Positions 1 to 8,118 of a DNA stretch of 64,000 nucleotides are shown in pieces. The first letter of the stretch is position 1. Every line of letters begins with the position of its first letter. The notes under the pieces are model-generated. The model saw only the letters and a list, made by a program, of their open reading frames with translations. It did no database searches and had not been told where the DNA came from. The stretch spans positions 124,001 through 188,000 of the forward strand of contig JAKLLA010000007.1 of the NCBI GenBank assembly GCA_023150375.1, read 5' to 3'. Source of the DNA: Burkholderiaceae bacterium (GTDB lineage Bacteria; Pseudomonadota; Gammaproteobacteria; Burkholderiales; Burkholderiaceae_C). The position numbers and the translations under genes are program-made.

Positions 1-537
1 GGCCTGGACCTGACGGTGGCGGTCAACCTCTCGACGCTGCAGTTCCAGGCGCCGGGCTTCGTCGAGTCGATCGGGCAGCTGCTCGAGGACAGCGACCTGC
101 CGGCCGGCTGGCTGGAGCTCGAGCTGACCGAGCGCATGCTGATGGACGACGTGCCGGCCGTGCGCGAACGCCTGCACCGCCTGCGTGCGCTGGGCGTGCG
201 CCTGTCGGTGGACGACTTCGGCACCGGCTACTCGTCGCTTGCCCACCTGAAGGAGCTGCCGATCGACAAGATGAAGATCGACCGCTCCTTCGTGCGCGAA
301 CTGCCCGGCCAGCGCCAGGCCTGCGCGATCGCCCGCACCATCATCCAGCTGGCCGACGGCCTGGGCCTGGGCGTGGTGGCCGAGGGGGTCGAGACCGAGG
401 CGCAGCAGCGCTTCCTGGCCGAGGCCGGTTGCGGGCAGCTGCAGGGGCTGGGCATCAGCGCGCCGCTGGGCGCCACCCAGCTGGAGACCTGGGTGCGCGA
501 ACGGCGCGCCGCCCTGCGCGCCGCGCCGCAGGCCTGA
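1..537 (+). CDS. EAL-domain cyclic-di-GMP phosphodiesterase, C-terminal part
   Basis: The reading frame is already open at base 1, so only the C-terminal 178 residues are visible. The family hydrolyses the second messenger c-di-GMP to pGpG. Visible EAL-domain landmarks in order are the Asn of VAVNLS, LELTE, DDFGTGYSSL, KMKIDRSFV and VVAEGVET. These are the metal- and substrate-binding positions that follow the EAL motif itself, which lies upstream of the window. All of them are intact, so the domain looks catalytically competent. The last block reads LQGLGISAPL, where most homologues have QGYLFSRP or similar, so the final loop is divergent. Any sensor, PAS or GGDEF part would be upstream. The gene ends 28 bases before the end of the convergent coaX. 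Confidence 0.88.
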   Translation, partial: GLDLTVAVNLSTLQFQAPGFVESIGQLLEDSDLPAGWLELELTERMLMDDVPAVRERLHRLRALGVRLSVDDFGTGYSSLAHLKELPIDKMKIDRSFVRELPGQRQACAIARTIIQLADGLGLGVVAEGVETEAQQRFLAEAGCGQLQGLGISAPLGATQLETWVRERRAALRAAPQA

Positions 538-565
538 GCGCAGCGGGCGGAAGGCGCCGCCGGAC

Positions 566-1327
566 TCAGCCGCGCTCTGCGGCCAGGCGCAGCAGGCCCT
601 CGAAGATCAGCAGGTCCACCACCTCGAAGCCCAGCGGCGTGATCGGCACCAGCTTGCCCGCCGCCCCGCCGGTCATGTAGAGCGCCGGCTCTTCGCGACA
701 GGCCTCCAGCACGTGGCGGTGCATGCGCTCGATCGCGCCGGCAATCGCGTAGCTGCCGCCGCTCATCAACGCATCGCTGGTGTTGACGGGAAAGCGCTGG
801 ATCTCGCCAGTGGGCACGTGCAGACCGGCCGTGCCGCTCTCCAGCGCCTTGAGCATCAGGCCGAAGCCGGGCAGGATCAGGCCGCCGAGGAAGCGGCCGT
901 CCGCCGCCAGCGCGTCCACCGTCACCGCGGTGCCCACCATCACGACGATGGCCGGACGCGGCGGGCCTTCGGCCAGCACGCGGCCGCGCGCGCCGATCAT
1001 GGCCGCCCAGCGATCCGAACCGAGCCGGGCCGGATGTTCGTAGCCGTTGACCACGCCGCAGGCCTCGGCCTGCGACACCACCCAGCGCGGTGCCAGGTCC
1101 CAGAACTCGAGCTGCTCCTCGGCGCGGCGGCGTACCGCCTGACCCGCCACCGCGCAGCCCAGCATCGCCTGGGGCGCCGGCCAGTGCATCCAGGCCTGCT
1201 CGGCCAGCGTCTCGATCTGCTCGAGGTAGACGGCGCCATGCGACAGCAGGGTCGCGTCGACGGCGCGGCGGTCGTACAGACCCCACTTGAGGCGGGTGTT
1301 GCCGATGTCCAGGACGAGGAAGCTCAT
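566..1327 (-). CDS. coaX: Type III pantothenate kinase
   Basis: CoaX phosphorylates pantothenate, the first step of coenzyme A synthesis, in the cytoplasm. The 253-residue product has the usual family length and the ASKHA-fold landmarks: an N-terminal phosphate-binding loop [10 protein letters not shown] (residues 7-16), [13 protein letters not shown] near residue 100, a [10 protein letters not shown] block with the catalytic-loop Asp near residue 130, and GGLILPG following it. Type III enzymes need a monovalent cation and are not feedback-inhibited by CoA, which is family knowledge. The ATG at 1327 starts directly with the conserved beta strand. In many betaproteobacteria birA lies directly upstream; here a hypothetical gene takes that place, ending 84 bases away on the same strand. 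Confidence 0.95.
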   Translation of the reverse strand: MSFLVLDIGNTRLKWGLYDRRAVDATLLSHGAVYLEQIETLAEQAWMHWPAPQAMLGCAVAGQAVRRRAEEQLEFWDLAPRWVVSQAEACGVVNGYEHPARLGSDRWAAMIGARGRVLAEGPPRPAIVVMVGTAVTVDALAADGRFLGGLILPGFGLMLKALESGTAGLHVPTGEIQRFPVNTSDALMSGGSYAIAGAIERMHRHVLEACREEPALYMTGGAAGKLVPITPLGFEVVDLLIFEGLLRLAAERG

Positions 1328-1411
1328 GCGCGGGGAGGAGTCGGGGGCGGAGGGACAGGAAACTCAGGGATGCGCACGGCGGCGCGACAGCACAGGGGTG
1401 GGAGCGTGGCT

Positions 1412-2050
1412 TCAGGCGGCAAGCAGGGCCTCCACACGCTGGATGACCAGCCGCGCATCGGCCAGATGGCGCGGCCGGCTCAGCCGGGCCTGCACCTCGG
1501 GCAGCAGGGCGCGCAGCTGCGCGCGGCTGCGCGAGCGCCGCACCCGCAGCATGGTCACCGCCCCGATGACCGGCGAGGTGGCCAGCAGCGCCTGCAGCAC
1601 CACGCTGCGCGCCTGGGCCAGCGCAGGATCGTCGCGCTCGAGCTCGGACAGCTCGGTATTGCTCACCGGCGCACCGAAGCCCACCGAGTCCTCCGCCGAC
1701 GAGAACACGCGCGGCAGCGAACTCAGGTCGGTCGGCCAGCCGAAGGGCAGCGAATCGGCGTCGTCGGGCGCCTCGCGGCCCGGCCGGGTCTGTTCGGTGG
1801 GCGCCCAGGCCAGGTCCGCCAGTGCCGGCAACGGCGCCTGCACCGGGGCAGCCAGCACGATCAGGCCGAGCGCCATGAGTTCGTCGAAGTAGGCCCGCGG
1901 CACACCGGCCTGCTCGCCCAGGCGCAGCACTTCGGCCGCATCGCGCCGGCCGTCGACCAGCAGCAGCAGCGTGCGATGCCGCTGCGACAGCCGCCGCTCA
2001 CGGGCCGCGAGCTCGGCATGACCCGCCGCGGTCTTGCAGGGAATACCCAA
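1412..2050 (-). CDS. Hypothetical protein with a regulator-like N-terminus
   Basis: I do not recognise this 212-residue protein as a named family. Its N-terminal 60 residues (RERRLSQRHRTLLLLVDGRR, then a helix pair ending in LMALGLIVL) resemble the small winged-helix-like modules found in many Burkholderiales hypothetical proteins and effector-domain proteins. The middle (about 65-130) is acidic and proline-rich and probably disordered. The last 70 residues are helical and basic (LRVRRSRSRAQLRALLPEVQ). There is no signal peptide or membrane segment. The longest start is a TTG at 2050, preceded at proper distance by GAGGA, which supports that unusual start. It probably shares a transcript with coaX downstream. 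Function unknown. Confidence 0.6.
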   Translation of the reverse strand: MGIPCKTAAGHAELAARERRLSQRHRTLLLLVDGRRDAAEVLRLGEQAGVPRAYFDELMALGLIVLAAPVQAPLPALADLAWAPTEQTRPGREAPDDADSLPFGWPTDLSSLPRVFSSAEDSVGFGAPVSNTELSELERDDPALAQARSVVLQALLATSPVIGAVTMLRVRRSRSRAQLRALLPEVQARLSRPRHLADARLVIQRVEALLAA

Positions 2051-2581
2051 GGGTCCGTCCTCGCACAGCGTCGCTACCCGGCCGGCCGGGAAACGGCCAG
2101 CCCACTCATGGCTGCATTGTGTGCCGAAACGGCGAGGAATCGAACGATCGTTCGGTCGGCGACGGCGCCCGACGCGGCATCCGCACCACGCAGGGTCCCG
2201 ACCCGCCAGGCGCCCCGACCGGGTCCGGGAGCAAAAAAGGCGGCGTCGCGACCACGGGATCCAGGCTCACCGCTTGCGCGAAGAACCCGGCGCAGCCGGA
2301 CGCCGTTGTCCAAAATGTCCCACCTAGCGAGACCACAGGACCGTGGCCTCCCCCACGCTTATGCATAGGCCGTGCCAGCCCGACCACGCTACGGCACCGC
2401 CCCCGGAGGCCGCTCACGCACCGCCGCAGTGCAGCCCGGCGTCCAGGATGGCGCGGCCGGCACCCTCATGAGGACGCGCCGGACCGCCCCGGGTTGCCTC
2501 CTCCGCCACGGGGGGATGAAGCTCGGCGTCCGGTCTGGAGGCGCTCCCCGGCACATCCGTGCACACCCGTGATCCCCCTGG
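2051..2581. other. Non-coding stretch upstream of icmF
   Basis: This 531-base stretch lies between the hypothetical gene and the icmF operator. Several reading frames cross it, but none has a plausible protein composition, a ribosome binding site or conserved-looking segments; they are Arg/Pro/Gly-rich frames typical of open frames in GC-rich DNA. The only clear structure is the 14-base palindrome at 2141-2154. Confidence 0.6.
2141..2154. promoter_or_regulatory. 14-base perfect palindrome, TetR-operator-like
   Basis: CGAACGATCGTTCG reads the same on both strands. Palindromes of this type (GAACG...CGTTC arms) are common operators of TetR/AcrR-family repressors. It lies about 90 bases upstream of the TTG start of the hypothetical minus-strand gene, so that gene and coaX are the likely targets. 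No TetR gene is present in the window. The palindrome is direct observation; the regulator class is inference. Confidence 0.4.
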
Positions 2582-2610
2582 TGACGTTTACGTAAACGTC
2601 AAACTAGAAT
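2582..2610 (+). promoter_or_regulatory. icmF promoter with a 20-base palindromic operator (MerR/LiuR-like)
   Basis: TGACGTTTACGTAAACGTCA (2582-2601) is a perfect 20-base palindrome. It is followed by TAGAAT (2605-2610), a good -10 box. A GTGACG -35-like hexamer (2581-2586) overlaps its left end, giving an 18-base spacer filled by the palindrome. A dyad inside a long spacer is the arrangement used by MerR-family activators, and TTTACGTnAACGT-type sequence resembles the LiuR motif of branched-chain amino acid and acyl-CoA degradation genes. The transcript would start about 45 bases before the icmF ATG. The palindrome and boxes are seen; the regulator is inferred. Confidence 0.6.
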
Positions 2611-2662
2611 CGACCCCGACATTCAGGACGGGCCCCACGCCCCCAGCCAAGGAGACTCCCGC

Positions 2663-5600
2663 ATGACCGCGCTGCACGCCGACTACCAGGCCCTGGCCCA
2701 GTACCGCCCCACCCACAAGGTGCGCTTCGTCACCGCCGCCAGCCTGTTCGACGGGCACGATGCGGCGATCAACATCATGCGGCGCATCCTGCAGGGCATG
2801 GGCGCCGAGGTGATCCACCTGGGCCACAACCGCTCGGTCGACGAGGTGGTCACCGCCGCGCTGCAGGAGGACGTGCAGGGCATCGCGGTCAGTTCCTACC
2901 AGGGCGGCCACGTCGAGTACTTCAAGTACATGGTCGAGCTGCTGCACCAGCGCGGCGGCGCGCACATCCAGGTCTTCGGCGGCGGCGGCGGCGTGATCGT
3001 GCCGGCCGAGATCCGCGACCTGGCGGCCCGGAACGTGCGCATCTACAGCCCGGAGGACGGCCAGCGCATGGGCCTGCAGGGCATGATCGGCGAGATGGTG
3101 ATGCGCTGCGACCACAGCCTGTCGGCCCATGCCCCGAAGGAGTTGGCGGCGATCCAGGGCGGCAGCGAGTCCGCCTGGCGCAGCCTGGCGCAGCTGATCA
3201 CCGCGCTGGAGAACGGCGACGCCGACGCCGCGCTGGTCGCCGCCGTGCGCGAGGCCGCCCAGGCTTGCCGCGCCCCGGTGCTGGGCATCACCGGCACCGG
3301 CGGCGCCGGCAAGTCCAGCCTGACCGACGAACTGGTGCGGCGCTTGCGCCTGGACCAGGACGACGCGCTGAAGATCGCGGTGATCTCGATCGACCCGTCG
3401 CGCCGCAAGAGCGGCGGCGCGCTGCTGGGCGACCGCATCCGCATGAACGCGATCGGCCCGTGGAAGAACGGCGCGCGCGTCTACATGCGCAGCCTTGCCA
3501 CCCGCGACACCGGCAGCGAAATCTCCGCGGCGCTGCCCGACGTGGTCGCCGCCTGCAAGGTCGCCGGCTTCGACCTGGTGATCGTCGAGACCTCGGGCAT
3601 CGGCCAGGGCGACGCGGCGATCGTGCCGCACGTGGACATCCCGATGTACGTGATGACGCCGGAGTTCGGCGCCGCCAGCCAGCTGGAGAAGATCGACATG
3701 CTCGACTTCGCCCAGTTCGTCGCCATCAACAAGTTCGACCGCAAGGGCGCCGCCGACGCGCTGCGCGACGTGGCCAAGCAGGTGCAGCGCAACCGCGAGG
3801 CCTTCAACGTGCCGCCCGACCAGATGCCGGTCTTCGGCACCATGGCCAGCCGCTTCAACGACGACGGCGTCACCGCGCTGTACCAGGCGCTCAAGGCCCG
3901 GCTGGGCGAGCTCGGCCTGAACCTGGCGGAAGGCCGGCTGCCGAAGGTGGCCACCCGCCACAGCACCCACCAGACGCCCATCGTGCCGCCGGCGCGGGTG
4001 CGCTACCTGGCCGAGATCGCCGACACGGTGCGCGGCTACAAGGCGCGCGCGCGCAGGCAGGCGCGCCTGGCCCGCGAGGTGCAGCAGCTGCGCGAGAGCG
4101 CGCGCATGCTGCACGAGGCGGACCGCGAAAAGTCCGGCGCGAAGAACACCGTGCTCGCGCTGGCCGACGAGCGCGAGGCCCGGCTGGATGCGGACGCCAA
4201 GAAGCTGCTGGCCCAGTGGCCCGCGATGCAGCAGGCCTACGCGGGCGACGAGTACGTGGTGAAGATCCGCGACAAGGAGATCCGCACCGGCCTGATCCAC
4301 ACCACGCTGTCCGGCAACAAGATCCGCAAGGTGGTGCTGCCCACTTACGAGGACCACGGCGAGATCCTGAAGTGGCTGATGCTGGACAACGTGCCCGGCA
4401 GCTTCCCCTTCACCGCCGGCGTGTTCGCCTTCAAGCGCGAGGGCGAGGACCCCACCCGCATGTTCGCTGGCGAGGGCGACGCCTTCCGCACCAACCGGCG
4501 CTTCAAGCTGGTCAGCGAGGGCATGCCGGCCAAGCGCCTGTCCACCGCCTTCGACTCGGTGACGCTCTACGGCAACGACCCCGACCCGCGCCCGGACATC
4601 TACGGCAAGGTCGGCAACTCGGGCGTGAGCATCGCCACGCTGGACGACCTGAAGGTGCTGTACTCCGGCTTCGACCTGTGCAGCCCGACCACTTCGGTGA
4701 GCATGACGATCAACGGCCCGGCGCCGTCGATCCTGGCGATGTTCATGAACGCCGCCATCGACCAGCAGCTGGAGAAGTTCCGCTCGGACAATGGCCGCGA
4801 GCCCACCGACACCGAGGCCGCCAAGATCCGCGCCTGGGTGCTGGCCAACGTACGCGGCACCGTGCAGGCCGACATCCTGAAGGAAGACCAGGGCCAGAAC
4901 ACCTGCATCTTCTCCACCGAGTTCAGCCTGAAGGTGATGGGCGACATCGCCGAGTACTTCGTGCACCACGACGTGCGCAACTTCTACTCGGTGTCGATTT
5001 CCGGCTATCACATCGCCGAGGCGGGCGCCAACCCGATCAGCCAGCTGGCCTTCACGCTGAGCAACGGCTTCACGCTGGTGGAGGCCTACCTCGCGCGGGG
5101 CATGCACATCGACGACTTCGCGCCCAACCTGAGCTTCTTCTTCAGCAACGGCATGGACCCGGAGTACACCGTGCTGGGCCGCGTGGCGCGGCGCATCTGG
5201 GCCGTGGCGATGAAGGAGAAGTACGGGGCGAACGAGCGCAGCCAGAAGCTGAAGTACCACATCCAGACCTCCGGCCGTTCCCTGCACGCGCAGGAGATCC
5301 AGTTCAACGACATCCGCACCACGCTGCAGGCGCTGATCGCGGTGTACGACAACTGCAACTCGCTGCACACCAACGCCTTCGACGAGGCCATCACCACGCC
5401 GACGGAAGACTCGGTGCGCCGCGCGATGGCCATCCAGCTCATCATCAACCGCGAGTGGGGCCTGGCGAAGAACGAGAACCCCAACCAGGGTGCCTTCGTG
5501 ATCGACGAGCTGACCGAGCTGGTCGAGGAAGCGGTGCTGGCCGAGTTCGAGAAGATCGCCGACCGCGGCGGCGTGCTCGGCGCGATGGAGACCGGCTACC

Positions 5601-5953
5601 AGCGCAGCAAGATCCAGGAAGAGAGCATGCACTACGAGATGCTCAAGCACACCGGCGAGTACCCCATCATCGGCGTCAACACCTTCCGCAACCCGCACGG
5701 CGACGCGGTGCCCGAGTCCATCGAGCTGGCCCGTTCCACCGAGGAGGAGAAGCAGTCGCAACTCCAGCGCCTGGCCGACTTCCACGCCCGCCACGCCGCC
5801 GAGGCGCCGGTGCAACTCGCGCGCCTGCAGCAGGCGGTGATCGAGAACCGCAATGTCTTCGAGGTGCTGATGGACGCGGTGCGCTGCTGCTCGCTGGGGC
5901 AGATCACCGCGGCGCTGTTCGAGGTGGGCGGGCAGTACCGGCGCAGTATGTGA
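2663..5953 (+). CDS. icmF: Fused isobutyryl-CoA mutase with G-protein chaperone
   Basis: IcmF is an adenosylcobalamin enzyme that interconverts isobutyryl-CoA and n-butyryl-CoA, and in some strains pivalyl-CoA and isovaleryl-CoA, joining branched-chain and straight-chain acyl-CoA metabolism. The 1096 residues hold the full family order. First is a B12-binding domain (about 18-150) with the DGHD motif whose His32 is the expected lower cobalt ligand, and a glycine-rich FGGGGG loop near 105. Next is a MeaB-like GTPase (about 205-420) with Walker A GTGGAGKS at 211-218, [20 protein letters not shown] and the base-recognition NKFD. A linker follows, then the large mutase barrel (about 540-1096) containing [19 protein letters not shown] and YHIQTSGRS. 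The ATG at 2663 has GGAG ten bases upstream. It is monocistronic, with its own operator and no acyl-CoA dehydrogenase partners next to it. Confidence 0.96.
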   Translation: MTALHADYQALAQYRPTHKVRFVTAASLFDGHDAAINIMRRILQGMGAEVIHLGHNRSVDEVVTAALQEDVQGIAVSSYQGGHVEYFKYMVELLHQRGGAHIQVFGGGGGVIVPAEIRDLAARNVRIYSPEDGQRMGLQGMIGEMVMRCDHSLSAHAPKELAAIQGGSESAWRSLAQLITALENGDADAALVAAVREAAQACRAPVLGITGTGGAGKSSLTDELVRRLRLDQDDALKIAVISIDPSRRKSGGALLGDRIRMNAIGPWKNGARVYMRSLATRDTGSEISAALPDVVAACKVAGFDLVIVETSGIGQGDAAIVPHVDIPMYVMTPEFGAASQLEKIDMLDFAQFVAINKFDRKGAADALRDVAKQVQRNREAFNVPPDQMPVFGTMASRFNDDGVTALYQALKARLGELGLNLAEGRLPKVATRHSTHQTPIVPPARVRYLAEIADTVRGYKARARRQARLAREVQQLRESARMLHEADREKSGAKNTVLALADEREARLDADAKKLLAQWPAMQQAYAGDEYVVKIRDKEIRTGLIHTTLSGNKIRKVVLPTYEDHGEILKWLMLDNVPGSFPFTAGVFAFKREGEDPTRMFAGEGDAFRTNRRFKLVSEGMPAKRLSTAFDSVTLYGNDPDPRPDIYGKVGNSGVSIATLDDLKVLYSGFDLCSPTTSVSMTINGPAPSILAMFMNAAIDQQLEKFRSDNGREPTDTEAAKIRAWVLANVRGTVQADILKEDQGQNTCIFSTEFSLKVMGDIAEYFVHHDVRNFYSVSISGYHIAEAGANPISQLAFTLSNGFTLVEAYLARGMHIDDFAPNLSFFFSNGMDPEYTVLGRVARRIWAVAMKEKYGANERSQKLKYHIQTSGRSLHAQEIQFNDIRTTLQALIAVYDNCNSLHTNAFDEAITTPTEDSVRRAMAIQLIINREWGLAKNENPNQGAFVIDELTELVEEAVLAEFEKIADRGGVLGAMETGYQRSKIQEESMHYEMLKHTGEYPIIGVNTFRNPHGDAVPESIELARSTEEEKQSQLQRLADFHARHAAEAPVQLARLQQAVIENRNVFEVLMDAVRCCSLGQITAALFEVGGQYRRSM

Positions 5954-5959
5954 CCTCGG

Positions 5960-5998
5960 GGCCACGACTTGTGGCCTAATCGAGGATTCGAATTCGAA
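5960..5998 (+). other. Hairpin and 12-base palindrome after icmF
   Basis: GGCCAC-GACTT-GTGGCC (5960-5976) forms a short stem, with an outer CCTCG/CGAGG pair (5954-5958 and 5981-5985). It is followed by the palindrome TTCGAATTCGAA at 5987-5998. There is no T-tract, so it is a weak terminator candidate. The palindrome lies 25 bases before the small gene at 6024 and could be an operator for it. Confidence 0.35.
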
Positions 5999-6023
5999 AC
6001 CCTTCGTTCCACGGAGCCATTTC

Positions 6024-6188
6024 ATGGGCAACAAGATCGTCACCGAGGCCGACCGCAAGGCCACCCCCCGTCCCGTCGCCCCCAAGGGCGTGACCTTCAC
6101 CACCGGCCGCGGCCAGAAGTCCAGCCTGGAGCGCGGTTCGCACACCCGTTCCAAGAAGAACCCGGGCAAGCGCCCGCATTCGGGCTGA
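6024..6188 (+). CDS. Small basic protein, 54 residues, function unknown
   Basis: ATG at 6024 with ACGGAG about eight bases upstream opens a 54-codon gene ending in TGA at 6186-6188. The product starts MGNKIVTEADRKATPRP, continues GVTFTTGRGQKSSLERGSHT and ends in a Lys/Arg-rich tail ending RPHSG. It has 14 Lys or Arg residues, no Cys, no Trp and no hydrophobic stretch, so a soluble, possibly nucleic-acid-associated or largely disordered protein is likely. Codon use is typical for the window. It lies 70 bases after icmF and is followed closely by a good hairpin terminator, which supports a real short transcript. I cannot name a family; a conserved Burkholderiales hypothetical protein is my best guess. 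Confidence 0.7.
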   Translation: MGNKIVTEADRKATPRPVAPKGVTFTTGRGQKSSLERGSHTRSKKNPGKRPHSG

Positions 6189-6240
6189 TCGGCTCGGCAC
6201 TGTCACGCCGCCGGGACGCCGGCTGGCGTGTACCCTTCAG

Positions 6241-6268
6241 GACGGCCGCGAGGCCGTCTTGTCGTTTC
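6241..6268 (+). terminator. Rho-independent terminator after the 54-residue gene
   Basis: GACGGCC-GCGA-GGCCGTC forms a seven-pair GC stem with a tetraloop (6241-6258), followed by TTGTCGTTTC. It ends the small gene's transcript and sits 45 bases before the next ATG. Confidence 0.7.
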
Positions 6269-6302
6269 TGACCTGCCTTTCTCGTTCTTCCCGTCGCCCG
6301 CC

Positions 6303-8003
6303 ATGCTGCGCATCACTGAACTGCGACTGCCGCTGAACCATGCCGAGGACGCGCTGCGCCCGGCCGTCGTGGCCCGGCTGGGCCTGCGTGACGAGGAGTT
6401 GAAGGCCTTCACCGTCTTCCGCCGCGCCTACGATGCGCGCAAGAAGACCGCGATCCAGCTGATCTACACGCTGGACTGCGAACTGGCCGACGCCGCCACC
6501 GAGGCCCGTGCGGCCGAGCGGCTGGCCGGTGACCGGCACATCCGCCCGACACCCGACACGGGCTACCACTTCGTCGGCCAGGCGCCGGTCGATTTCTACG
6601 ACGCCGTCCAGCGCGGCGAACCGCGGCTGCGCCCGATCGTCGTCGGCTTCGGCCCCTGCGGCCTGTTCGCGGCGCTGATCCTGGCGCAGATGGGGTTGCG
6701 GCCGATCGTGCTCGAGCGCGGCAAGGTGGTGCGCGAGCGCACCCAGGACACCTGGGGCCTGTGGCGGCGCGGCGTGCTCGACCCGACCTCGAACGTGCAG
6801 TTCGGCGAAGGCGGCGCCGGCACCTTTTCCGACGGCAAGCTCTACAGCCAGATCAGCGACGCACGCCATCTGACCCGCAAGGTGCTGACCGAGTTCGTGC
6901 AGGCCGGCGCGCCCGAGGAGATCCTGTACGTCAGCAAGCCGCACATCGGCACCTTCCGGCTGGTGAGCATGATCGAGAAGATGCGCGCGCAGATCCTGTC
7001 GCTGGGCGGCGAGATCCGCTTCCAGCAGCAGGTGACCGACCTGCTCATCGAGGGCGAGGGCGACGCACGCCACGTCCGCGGCGTCGAACTGGCCGACGGC
7101 ACGCAGATCCGCTGCGACCAGGTGGTGCTGGCGCTGGGCCACAGCGCACGCGACACCTTCGCGATGCTGCAGCGCCGCGGCGTGGCGATGCAGGCCAAGC
7201 CCTTCTCGATCGGCTACCGCATCGAGCATCCGCAGAGCCTGATCGACGCGGCCCGCTTCGGCCCCAGCGCGGGCCACCCGATCCTCGGCGCGGCCGACTA
7301 CAAGCTGGTGCACCACGCGAAGAACGGCCGCTCGGTCTACAGCTTCTGCATGTGCCCGGGCGGCACGGTGGTGGCGGCCACCTCGGAGCCCGAACGGGTG
7401 GTCACGAACGGCATGAGCCAGTACTCGCGCAACGAGCGCAACGCCAATGCCGGCATCGTGGTGGGCATCTCGCCCGAGGACTACCGCCGCGACCCGGGCG
7501 GCAGCGGGCCGGTGGACCCGCTGGACGGCATTGCCTTCCAGCGCCGCTGGGAGTCGCGCGCCTACGAACTCGGCGGTGGGGGCTACATCGCGCCGGGGCA
7601 GCTGGTGGGCGACTTCATCAAGCGGCAGAAAGGGCCGGCCGCCGGCTTCGGCCGGGTGCTGCCCTCCTACAAGCCGGGCGTGCACCTGACCGACCTGTCC
7701 GAGAAGGGCCGCGAGAGCCTGCCGCCCTATGCGCTGGAGGCGATTCGCGAAGCCCTGCCCGCCTTCGAGCGGCAGATCCGCGGCTTCTCGATGGCCGATG
7801 CGGTGTTGACCGGCGTCGAGACCCGCACCTCCTCCCCGCTGCGCATCGTCCGCGGCCCCGACTACCAGAGCCTGAACGTGCGCGGCCTCTACCCGGCCGG
7901 CGAGGGCGCCGGCTACGCGGGCGGCATCATGAGCGCCGGGGTGGACGGCATCGAGGTGGCCGAGGCGCTGGGCGCCGCGCTGCTGGGCGTGCCAGCCCCC
8001 TGA
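6303..8003 (+). CDS. FAD-dependent oxidoreductase (COG2509-type)
   Basis: This 566-residue flavoprotein belongs to the poorly characterised family annotated as NAD(P)/FAD-dependent protein (COG2509). Residues 1-100 form the family's small N-terminal alpha/beta domain (FTVFRRAYDARKK region). The FAD dinucleotide fold begins at about residue 116 with VVGFGPCGLFAALILAQMG, followed by VLERG. The block NVQFGEGGAGTFSDGKLYS is the family signature, and the C-terminal FAD-contact region reads GLYPAGEGAGYAGGIMSAG. The substrate is not known for the family. I chose the ATG at 6303 because homologous structure starts there (LRITELRLPL); an open frame back to 6228 runs through the terminator. It converges on the AspT-type transporter gene. 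Confidence 0.88.
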   Translation: MLRITELRLPLNHAEDALRPAVVARLGLRDEELKAFTVFRRAYDARKKTAIQLIYTLDCELADAATEARAAERLAGDRHIRPTPDTGYHFVGQAPVDFYDAVQRGEPRLRPIVVGFGPCGLFAALILAQMGLRPIVLERGKVVRERTQDTWGLWRRGVLDPTSNVQFGEGGAGTFSDGKLYSQISDARHLTRKVLTEFVQAGAPEEILYVSKPHIGTFRLVSMIEKMRAQILSLGGEIRFQQQVTDLLIEGEGDARHVRGVELADGTQIRCDQVVLALGHSARDTFAMLQRRGVAMQAKPFSIGYRIEHPQSLIDAARFGPSAGHPILGAADYKLVHHAKNGRSVYSFCMCPGGTVVAATSEPERVVTNGMSQYSRNERNANAGIVVGISPEDYRRDPGGSGPVDPLDGIAFQRRWESRAYELGGGGYIAPGQLVGDFIKRQKGPAAGFGRVLPSYKPGVHLTDLSEKGRESLPPYALEAIREALPAFERQIRGFSMADAVLTGVETRTSSPLRIVRGPDYQSLNVRGLYPAGEGAGYAGGIMSAGVDGIEVAEALGAALLGVPAP

Positions 8004-8052
8004 GGCGTCCCCGCCCGTCACGGCTCGACTCCACCCGGCGGCGACCACAGAA

Positions 8053-8107
8053 CCGGCTTCGCCGGGCCACGGGTTGCGCCCCCTCGAGGGGAGCGGCGTC
8101 AGCCGCT
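8053..8107. repeat. Block of three adjacent palindromes (REP-like) between convergent genes
   Basis: Three short inverted repeats lie close together: CCGGC-TTC-GCCGG (8053-8065), CCCCTCGAGGGG (8080-8091) and AGCGGC-GTCA-GCCGCT (8092-8107). They fill the gap between the ends of two convergent genes. There is no T-run. The composition resembles dispersed intergenic palindromes of Burkholderiales and may also serve as a two-way terminator. No second copy occurs in this window. Confidence 0.5.
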
Positions 8108-8118
8108 AAAGGGGTGGG

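Noticed and set aside
2106-2595. Several 60-158-codon frames upstream of icmF
   Set aside because: They overlap in opposite directions, have no ribosome binding sites and run into the icmF operator.
5987-5998. TTCGAATTCGAA as possible tRNA T-loop
   Set aside because: It contains TTCGAA as in tRNA T-loops, but no flanking stem, acceptor stem or CCA end can be formed.
2588-6169. A 1193-codon minus-strand frame opposite icmF
   Set aside because: It is His/Val/Leu/Arg-rich and repetitive, as expected when the codons of IcmF are read backward. No motif, signal or ribosome binding site.
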